Positions 1-4,547 of a stretch of 8,380 bases of DNA are shown here, piece by piece (position 1 is the first letter of the stretch; each line of letters opens with the position of its first letter). The notes beneath the pieces were generated by a model. It was not told the origin of the DNA, searched no databases, and saw only the letters and a program-made list of their open reading frames with translations. The stretch is from CAZRHH01 sp964599885 (lineage in GTDB: Bacteria > Chloroflexota > Dehalococcoidia > DSTF01 > JACRBR01). The DNA is taken from NCBI GenBank assembly GCA_964599885.1, contig CAZRHH010000107.1, forward strand, positions 1 through 8,380, in the 5' to 3' direction. Position numbers and translations under genes: made by a program.

Positions 1-178
1 AGACTTCGCCGTGCTGGTACGGCGACATCGTGCCCGGGTCGACGTTTAGATACGGATCGAGCTTCTGGATGGAGACGGAGACGTTGCGGCTCTTGAGGAT
101 GCGGCCGAGCGCCGCCGTCGTGATGCCCTTACCAACGGAACTGACGACTCCGCCGGTCACGAAGATGTACTTTGGCAT
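1..178 (-). CDS. pyrG: CTP synthase, N-terminal fragment (runs off the window start)
   Basis: CTP synthase aminates UTP to CTP using ATP and glutamine; it is the last step of pyrimidine nucleotide synthesis and is cytosolic. Fifty-nine codons are present. The protein starts MPKYIFVTGGVVSSVGKGI, the family's diagnostic N-terminus, with the ATP-binding loop GGVVSSVGKG at residues 9-18. The conserved KLDPYLNVDPGTMSPYQHGEV follows at residues 39-59. The rest of the synthetase domain and the C-terminal glutamine amidotransferase domain lie outside the window (the family is usually about 530-550 residues). The ATG at 178 is the only sensible start: it sits at the conserved first residue, and GGGAG lies three bases upstream, a short spacing. 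The leader upstream carries a promoter and a terminator-like hairpin, described separately, that suggest CTP-dependent attenuation. Identity is near certain; regulation is inferred. Confidence 0.97.
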   Translation of the reverse strand, partial: MPKYIFVTGGVVSSVGKGITTAALGRILKSRNVSVSIQKLDPYLNVDPGTMSPYQHGEV

Positions 179-211
179 ATTCTCCCGCGGGGCTGGGGGA
201 AGCCACAACAC

Positions 212-237
212 AAAAGCGGCATCTCAGGGAATGCCGC
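212..237 (-). terminator. intrinsic terminator / candidate attenuator in the pyrG leader
   Basis: Read on the minus strand, GCGGCAT (237-231) and ATGCCGC (222-216) form a perfect 7-bp stem around an 8-base loop TCCCTGAG, followed directly by TTTT (215-212). The plus strand has no T tract after the stem, so the element acts towards pyrG. It ends 33 bases before the pyrG ATG. That leaves no room for a promoter plus a Shine-Dalgarno site between hairpin and gene, so it most likely lies inside the pyrG leader as an attenuator. It could instead simply end transcription coming from the sugar kinase gene. The stem is short and the U tract is only four bases, so its strength is uncertain. Confidence 0.6.
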
Positions 238-238
238 C

Positions 239-275
239 CACCAGCATCTTAGCGAACGCCGGATAACAAGTTCAA
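239..275 (-). promoter_or_regulatory. candidate sigma-70 promoter of pyrG with GGGC start
   Basis: On the minus strand, TTGAAC (275-270) resembles a -35 box (4 of 6 to TTGACA). After an 18-base spacer, TAAGAT (251-246) resembles a -10 box (4 of 6 to TATAAT). Six bases further is GGGC (239-236), so transcription would begin with GGGC, two bases before the terminator stem. In Bacillus subtilis pyrG, a GGGC start allows repeated G addition when CTP is low. The box matches are moderate. The placement relative to GGGC and the hairpin is what makes the call attractive. Confidence 0.45.
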
Positions 276-298
276 GGCGCGATTGTCACGATCTGGGG

Positions 299-326
299 TT
301 CACCACAGAGGCACGGAGGCACAGAG
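299..326. repeat. dispersed CACAGAGG-type intergenic repeat, copy 1
   Basis: TTCACCACAGAGGCACGGAG followed by GCACAGAG. The same opening, TTCACCACAGAGGC(A/G)C(A/G)GAGG, recurs at 4479-4499 in another intergenic gap of this window. From general knowledge, repeats of this wording are scattered in intergenic DNA of many environmental bacteria; their function is unknown. It contains no gene. Confidence 0.6.
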
Positions 327-336
327 ATCGGGGGGC

Positions 337-407
337 TAGGAACCACAGATTCACACGGATGGACACGGCGCGCGTTAGGAACCACCGATTCACCGATGTG
401 CACAGAG
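337..407. repeat. two imperfect direct repeats of a GGAACCAC-GATTCAC unit
   Basis: Unit 1 begins TAGGAACCACAGATTCAC at 337 and unit 2 begins TAGGAACCACCGATTCAC at 376, a 39-base period. Both continue into a GGATG/CGATG...CACRG tail (GATGGACACGG and GATGTGCACAGAG). The two are clearly related but diverged, and they lie next to the CACAGAGG repeat at 299. The remainder of the gap (408-504) shows no gene, no clear terminator and no recognisable promoter. Confidence 0.55.
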
Positions 408-504
408 GGGGTCAATTCGTGGTTCGGTAGCTCGGCGCGCGATACCGGGGCACACACGTTGGTACGCCCCTACCGTGGAACCGGGACGACCGTCAGTGGT
501 GGCA

Positions 505-1371
505 TCACTCCTCATCCACCAGCCCCTCGAAGACGAACGCGCACTCGATCACCGCGATCTTCGCTTCCGCGAGCGCCCGGCGCAGCGTCACGGCGTCGCC
601 GTCCGACGAGGCGTAGAAGACGAGCGCGCCGCCGCCACCGGCGCCGCACGCCTTCCCGGCCGAGGCGCCGTTGCGCAGCGCCAGTTCAAAGATGGCGTCG
701 ACGGTCTCGTTGGTGACGCTACGGTGCAGCCGTTTCTGCTGGAGCCAGTTCTCGTTGAGGACGTGCCGGACGCCACCGAAGTCGCTGCCAACGAGCGCGT
801 CGCGCATGGCGGTGCCGTACTGCTTGAGCGCGAACAGGGCGCCGGTGACGTCGTTCTCGTGCCGGGCGTAGGCGCTCCAGACGGCGTCGTGGATCTGGCC
901 CGAGAGCCGCGCGACGCCGCTATCGACGAGCACGATGCGCTTCTGCAGTCCGATCAGCAGCGGCTCCGGCAGTTCGATGCGCTCGATCGCGACCGGGCCG
1001 TTGGGCGCGTCGGCGCGCGTGAACGTCATGTAGTTGAGGCCGCCGTAGCAGGCGGCGTACTGGTCCTGACGCCCGCCCGGCACGCCGCCCGCTGTCTCGG
1101 CGGCGTACGCCGCCTCCGCGATCTCGTCGAGATCGGCATCCGGATTGCGCAGCGCTTCGGCCAGCACGTGCTCGCAGGCCGACGAGCCGAGGCCGCCGGT
1201 CCGCACATCGTGCTCGTAGGTGATGGTGGCGTCGTCGTGCAGCGTCGCGCGGACGTAACGGTCGATCGTGACGTTGACGACGGCGCCGCCCTCCGCATCG
1301 GCGAACGCCGGCACGTCCGTCCAGCCGCCGGCGAGGTCGATGCGCATGGGGGCACGGGCGCGTTTGGTCAT
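505..1371 (-). CDS. GHMP-family sugar kinase (heptose-7-phosphate / fucose kinase-like)
   Basis: This is an ATP-dependent small-molecule kinase of the GHMP superfamily, probably acting on a sugar or sugar phosphate in the cytosol. Three signatures are in order: the N-terminal substrate motif RIDLAGGWTD (residues 10-19), the phosphate-binding loop TGGLGSSAC (58-66), and the C-terminal GKACGAGGGGALVF (239-252). GGRQDQYAACYGG (99-111) matches the QDQYAAxxGG block of HddA-type D-glycero-D-manno-heptose 7-phosphate kinases, and its Asp103 is the likely catalytic region. At 288 residues it is shorter than the usual 320-350. The loss lies between motifs one and two, about 40 residues apart here, so the usual PPGSG lead-in to GLGSS is missing. 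No Shine-Dalgarno site precedes the ATG. The stop of the upstream gene is four bases away, so translation may be coupled. The substrate cannot be assigned because no heptose or fucose pathway genes are adjacent. Confidence 0.85.
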   Translation of the reverse strand: MTKRARAPMRIDLAGGWTDVPAFADAEGGAVVNVTIDRYVRATLHDDATITYEHDVRTGGLGSSACEHVLAEALRNPDADLDEIAEAAYAAETAGGVPGGRQDQYAACYGGLNYMTFTRADAPNGPVAIERIELPEPLLIGLQKRIVLVDSGVARLSGQIHDAVWSAYARHENDVTGALFALKQYGTAMRDALVGSDFGGVRHVLNENWLQQKRLHRSVTNETVDAIFELALRNGASAGKACGAGGGGALVFYASSDGDAVTLRRALAEAKIAVIECAFVFEGLVDEE

Positions 1372-1375
1372 TGGT

Positions 1376-2248
1376 TCACAGCTGGCGTGTTGCGCCGACC
1401 CTCAGGGTGTGAACGGGGATTGTCGTCACAAATGGCAAATACAAGAGCCAAAAACCTTGATCCTCCATGTAATCTCGGAGTATCAGAGCCTGCGCAGCCC
1501 GGTTCACGAGTAGCCGATACACCTGCAATTCGCTTTGATCATGAGCCGTGCGCGCGGCCGCCCAAGACGTGTTACCAACGCGTTTGGCAAGCATCTCGTA
1601 GAGGTCGGCACTTCTCTCAAGTCCGCCGACACCCACGTGTTCTTTGAACTCGTCTGCATGGACGATTGCCGTCGCCAGTCGATCTGCCTCGTCATCTTCC
1701 GCTTCTAGGCGAGAGAATCCACGATTTAGTGCCGCGTCTACAGCGTTCGACCCAACGGCATGCTGTACGGCTCGACCGAGCGTCACCGGCTGGTCCCAGT
1801 CATGAAGGCCGAATGCTCGCCAAAGAAATCGTCGCCACTCCTCCGGGGGCACCTCGAGAACGTCCGGAAGCGTCCCATCGGGATCGATCTCCCGCAGTTT
1901 GACCGTACTCATAAACGGGCCGTACGCGGCCGTCAGCTGGTAGTCATCGTTGACATCGTCGAAGTAGGCCAACGACATCGCCGCATAGACGACGGCGGTG
2001 ACGCACTGCATGTCCCCCAACTCGAAGCTTTCTTTGGCGAGCGCCTCCAATGCCCGTTCGTCTCCTCGTCGGTGTTGCACCTCGATGACGCGCTTTAGCT
2101 CATCGGAGCCCCAGCCGCAAAAGGCCGTCGCGTACGTCGCGACAGACTCTCCGATCTGAGCCCATGCCTCGCCGTCAAGGCGTCGGAGCGCTTTGAAGAA
2201 CCGTTCGGATATCCGCTTGTTTGATCCAGCGTCTGCCATGCTGCTCAT
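1376..2248 (-). CDS. hypothetical protein, soluble, mostly helical
   Basis: An unrecognised 290-residue protein with no signal peptide or clear membrane segment. It is acidic overall, with predicted-looking amphipathic helices and clusters such as EAEDDEADR (182-190) and Tyr/Trp-rich patches (EEWRRFLWRAFGLHDWDQP, 136-154). No catalytic motif is evident. Its base composition is lower in GC than the flanking kinase: bases 1681-1740 hold 32 G/C of 60, against 44 of 60 at 1081-1140. The stop lies four bases before the sugar kinase ATG. The start overlaps the stop of a possible small upstream ORF by ATGA. Met4 (2239) is an alternative start, and neither has a good ribosome site. Sustained codon structure and length support a real gene; function is unknown. 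The basic C-terminal tail (TLRVGATRQL) may be encoded partly by unrelated DNA at the junction. Confidence 0.7.
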   Translation of the reverse strand: MSSMADAGSNKRISERFFKALRRLDGEAWAQIGESVATYATAFCGWGSDELKRVIEVQHRRGDERALEALAKESFELGDMQCVTAVVYAAMSLAYFDDVNDDYQLTAAYGPFMSTVKLREIDPDGTLPDVLEVPPEEWRRFLWRAFGLHDWDQPVTLGRAVQHAVGSNAVDAALNRGFSRLEAEDDEADRLATAIVHADEFKEHVGVGGLERSADLYEMLAKRVGNTSWAAARTAHDQSELQVYRLLVNRAAQALILRDYMEDQGFWLLYLPFVTTIPVHTLRVGATRQL

Positions 2249-2397
2249 AATACAGAGTCCGCTCGCCTATCTAGTTCATTGATGGTCTCGGCACTGAGGC
2301 CAGAAATTGGCGAGCCGTAAGCTAGGTCAGTCGGGTCCGCGGCCAAGTCGGGACGGAACGTTCGGTCCGGGAGGATCTGCCTTTTGAGCGAGATCAT
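2245..2397 (-). CDS. possible small ORF, 50 residues, ATGA-overlapping the next gene
   Basis: A short reading frame ending SGLSAETINELDRRADSVL, whose TGA stop overlaps the ATG of the 290-residue gene as ATGA, the classic arrangement of translationally coupled genes. The C-terminal half looks like a natural helix. Roughly two thirds of its third codon positions are G or C, similar to its downstream neighbour. The frame is open further upstream to 2448 (67 residues), but that would overlap the divergent plus-strand gene by 65 bases. Even the ATG at 2397 overlaps it by 14 bases, and no Shine-Dalgarno site precedes either start. No homologous family is recognised. It may be a coincidental open frame or the remnant of a longer gene. 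Confidence 0.3.
   Translation of the reverse strand: MISLKRQILPDRTFRPDLAADPTDLAYGSPISGLSAETINELDRRADSVL
2369..2375 (+). promoter_or_regulatory. Shine-Dalgarno site selecting a TTG start
   Basis: GGGAGGA lies eight bases before TTG at 2384. The first in-frame ATG (2396) would be 20 bases away, too far. The site therefore favours the TTG codon as the start of the membrane-anchored protein. Confidence 0.65.
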
Positions 2398-3010
2398 GGT
2401 TGTCGCGATTGTCGGCGCCTCTTCGGCAATCGCCGGTGTCGTGGTCACCCAATGGTTTGAAGCGAGCCGCGAACGTCACCGGGCGCGAGCCGATGGTGAC
2501 CGCATGCGCGCGGCGTACGCCAACGACCAGAGCATCCGATCCGAGACGTTCATTCGTGAGATTAGGGCCAAACAGGCGGAGCGCATTCGTAACTGGCTTG
2601 AACACAGGCTGGTGGCCAGCATTGACGTCGAGCATCTCAATGCTGCCGCAAACGTTCGAGGCGACCCGATCGCCCAAGCCGCGGCTCTGGATGCGGCGCA
2701 AACTATCGCCGCGACGGTCAGCTCGGACGATGGGCGATCACCAAGTATCAACGCGGCGCTGTCCGGGGTGACCGACGAGGAGATCGTCCGTTCCGTGAGA
2801 CGGGTAAGTGGATACAACCTGAAGTTTCGTGAGAACCTGCTACCGCTGCGTCGATTCTTAGGTTCCAATCCCATGCCGTGGAACGACGAAAAGGCGCAAG
2901 AGCTACGCGCTCTCGGGGAGGAACTGCGCGATTACCAGAACCGCTTCGATAGTGCGTTGGTCGAACTTTACGGTGACCTTGAGCGCTATTGTCTCGGAAT
3001 CGAGTACTGA
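2384..3010 (+). CDS. hypothetical single-pass membrane-anchored helical protein
   Basis: An unrecognised 208-residue protein. Residues 5-22 (MVVAIVGASSAIAGVVVT) form one hydrophobic segment right at the N-terminus. An Arg-rich stretch (SRERHRARADGDRMR, 28-42) follows and would hold the remainder in the cytoplasm by the positive-inside rule. The remainder is charged and helix-like, including EELRDYQNRFDSALVELYGDLERY (179-202), and could form coiled coils. TTG is preferred as start because of the GGGAGGA site eight bases upstream. Starting at the next ATG would trim only four residues and keep the membrane segment. It is divergent from the 290-residue gene and convergent with the beta-glucosidase. 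Moderate GC matches the neighbouring unknown gene rather than the flanks (33 G/C of 60 at 2521-2580). No enzymatic motif is seen; a regulatory or scaffolding role would be a guess. Confidence 0.75.
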   Translation: MSEIMVVAIVGASSAIAGVVVTQWFEASRERHRARADGDRMRAAYANDQSIRSETFIREIRAKQAERIRNWLEHRLVASIDVEHLNAAANVRGDPIAQAAALDAAQTIAATVSSDDGRSPSINAALSGVTDEEIVRSVRRVSGYNLKFRENLLPLRRFLGSNPMPWNDEKAQELRALGEELRDYQNRFDSALVELYGDLERYCLGIEY

Positions 3011-3048
3011 GACCGAGACACCTCCGCAACGTTGTTTGAGGCGGAATC

Positions 3049-4407
3049 CTACACCAGCGTTTCGTCATACGCGATCTGCCCCGCCGCGATTAGATCGCGG
3101 TACCAGTAGCCGCTGTCTTTGATCGTGCGCTTGAGGTCGCCGTGGTGGTCGACGTGGATCAGGCCGAAGCGCTGGCTGTAGCCCATCGCCCACTCGAAGT
3201 TGTCGATCAGCGTCCAGCAGTAGTAGCCGCGCACGTCGGCGCCTTCATCGAGCGCGCGCGCCATCTGGCCGATGTAGCCGTTGAGGAAGTCGATGCGGCG
3301 ATCGTCGTGGACGCGGCCGTCGGCGCCGGGTGCGTCGCCGTACGAGCAGCCGTTCTCGGTGACGTAGATCGGCGGGTTGCCGTAGAGCGCCGACGTGCGC
3401 TTGATCTGCTGGTAGAGCGCGGCCGGCCACGACTCCCAGTTGAAGTCCGTCTTCGGACCCGGGCCGGGTAGCTGGCGCAGGCCAAGGTTGCGGTCGTTCT
3501 CGTCGGCGGCGACGATCGCGCGCTGGTAGAGATTGATGCCGATGAAGTCGAGCGGCTCGCGCATCGCGTCCATGTCGCCGGCGCGGATGTCCATGCGTGC
3601 GAGCGTCTTCTCCTGCTCGACGTACGCATGCGGATATGCGCCCTTGAGCAGCGGCGCGAGGAACCAGTCGTTGCTGAAGGCGTCGCGACGGTCAGCGGCG
3701 GCGGCATCTTCGGCGCTATCCGTCGCCGGGTACGACGGCGACATGCTGTACGCCGAGCCGACGCTCGTCGCACCCGCAGCGCGCATCGCCCGCATCGCCG
3801 ACGCCTGCGCGAGGTTCACGACGTGCGTGGCCGTCATGCACATCGCGGAGTCGCGGATGCCGGGCGCGTGCTGACCGTAGAGATAGGCGATGAACGTAAA
3901 CACCCACGGTTCGTTGAACACCATCCAATTCTCCACGCGATCGCCGAACGCTTTGACGCACGTCTCCGCATACGTCGTGAACGCCGGGACGATGTCGCGG
4001 TTCGCCCAGCCGCCCTGGTCCTGCAGCGCCTGCGGCAGGTCCCAGTGATAGAGCGTCGGGAACGGCGTGATGCCGTTGGCGAGCAGTTCGTCGATGAGGC
4101 GGTTGTAGTAGTCGATGCCGGCCTGGTTCACGGCGCCGCGCCCGTTTGGAAAGATGCGTGGCCAGGCGATGCTGAAGCGATAGCCGCGCTGGCCGAGCTG
4201 CTTCATCAGCGCGATGTCTTCCTTGTAGCGGTGGTACTGGTCGCAGGCGATGTCGCCGGTTTCGCCAGTGATGATCTTGCCTTCGGTATGGCTGAATCGG
4301 TCCCAGATCGATTCGCCCTTGCCGTCTTCGTCCCACGCGCCTTCGACCTGATAGGAGGCGGTGGCGGTGCCCCAGGAGAAGTCGTTGGGGAAGGTGACGG
4401 TTTTCAT
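3049..4407 (-). CDS. family 1 glycoside hydrolase, beta-glucosidase type
   Basis: A retaining beta-glycosidase of family GH1, hydrolysing terminal beta-linked glucose (possibly galactose or fucose) from cellobiose-like oligosaccharides or glycosides. It has 452 residues, a normal length, and no signal peptide, so it should act in the cytosol on imported sugars. The N-terminal signature FSWGTATASYQVEGAW (10-25) is intact. The acid/base is Glu166 in FNEPW and the nucleophile is Glu351 in YVTENGC. Sugar-binding positions Gln20, His121-Trp122, Asn165, Trp398 and Glu405-Trp406 (in CWTLIDNFEW) are all present. The chosen ATG at 4407 matches the family N-terminus and has AGGAG six bases upstream; an in-frame ATG 12 codons earlier lies in repeat DNA and is rejected. 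No transporter or sugar regulator is in the window. It could belong to a transcript with the histidine kinase upstream, but a 140-base repeat-filled gap separates them. Confidence 0.95.
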   Translation of the reverse strand: MKTVTFPNDFSWGTATASYQVEGAWDEDGKGESIWDRFSHTEGKIITGETGDIACDQYHRYKEDIALMKQLGQRGYRFSIAWPRIFPNGRGAVNQAGIDYYNRLIDELLANGITPFPTLYHWDLPQALQDQGGWANRDIVPAFTTYAETCVKAFGDRVENWMVFNEPWVFTFIAYLYGQHAPGIRDSAMCMTATHVVNLAQASAMRAMRAAGATSVGSAYSMSPSYPATDSAEDAAAADRRDAFSNDWFLAPLLKGAYPHAYVEQEKTLARMDIRAGDMDAMREPLDFIGINLYQRAIVAADENDRNLGLRQLPGPGPKTDFNWESWPAALYQQIKRTSALYGNPPIYVTENGCSYGDAPGADGRVHDDRRIDFLNGYIGQMARALDEGADVRGYYCWTLIDNFEWAMGYSQRFGLIHVDHHGDLKRTIKDSGYWYRDLIAAGQIAYDETLV

Positions 4408-4425
4408 GAGTGGCTCCTGTTCAGG

Positions 4426-4465
4426 TTCACCGCAAAGACGCAAAGAGCGCAGAGGAACGCAAAGG
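4426..4465. repeat. dispersed CGCAAAGA-type intergenic repeat
   Basis: TTCACCGCAAAGACGCAAAG then AGCGCAGAGGAACGCAAAGG, built of short CGCAAAG/CGCAGAG units. It lies between the glucosidase start and the histidine kinase stop, starting 19 bases upstream of the glucosidase ATG, so any glucosidase promoter would have to lie in or beyond it. The wording is known to recur in intergenic DNA of unrelated environmental bacteria; here it sits beside a CACAGAGG copy. Confidence 0.6.
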
Positions 4466-4480
4466 GTGTCCTTTGTTTTT
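4460..4480 (+). other. terminator-like hairpin on the plus strand within repeat DNA
   Basis: CAAAGG (4460-4465) and CCTTTG (4470-4475) pair around GTGT, followed by TTTTT (4476-4480). This has the form of a weak intrinsic terminator on the plus strand, yet both flanking genes are on the minus strand. It may block antisense transcription or may be a chance product of two abutting repeats. Confidence 0.35.
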
Positions 4481-4499
4481 CACCACAGAGGCGCAGAGG
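4479..4499. repeat. dispersed CACAGAGG-type intergenic repeat, copy 2
   Basis: TTCACCACAGAGGCGCAGAG plus a final G, matching the copy at 299-326 over its first 14 bases exactly and most of the remainder. It lies between the CGCAAAGA repeat and the histidine kinase stop. Nothing else is recognisable up to 4547. Confidence 0.6.
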
Positions 4500-4547
4500 G
4501 TGTTGTAGGAGCGTAATGGGAGATGGGTGCTGGGGCTAGTAATGCGG

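Noticed and set aside
299..407. CRISPR-like array
   Set aside because: The units are diverged, differ in length and lack regular spacers; they fit dispersed intergenic repeats better.
464..474. GGTA...TACC as a terminator of the sugar kinase gene
   Set aside because: The 4-bp stem is too short and no U tract follows.
1398..1408. ACCCTCAGGGT palindrome at the end of the 290-residue gene
   Set aside because: A one-base centre cannot form a hairpin loop, it lies inside coding sequence, and no second copy is seen in the window.
475..1647. Long plus-strand open frame opposite the sugar kinase
   Set aside because: It mirrors the codon structure of the GHMP kinase on the other strand; its translation is low-complexity Arg/Val/Ala-rich, with no family motif, and it runs past two real minus-strand gene ends.
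3023..3045. Possible two-way terminator between the convergent membrane-protein and glucosidase genes
   Set aside because: Only a 5-bp TCCGC/GCGGA stem with a 13-base loop and no T tract on either strand.
4408..4443. Twelve-residue N-terminal extension of the glucosidase
   Set aside because: The extension is encoded by repeat DNA and the AGGAG site; the conserved GH1 N-terminus and ribosome spacing favour the ATG at 4407.
3628..4539. Plus-strand open frame opposite the beta-glucosidase
   Set aside because: Antisense shadow of a well-supported GH1 gene; its C-terminal part is only translated repeat DNA.
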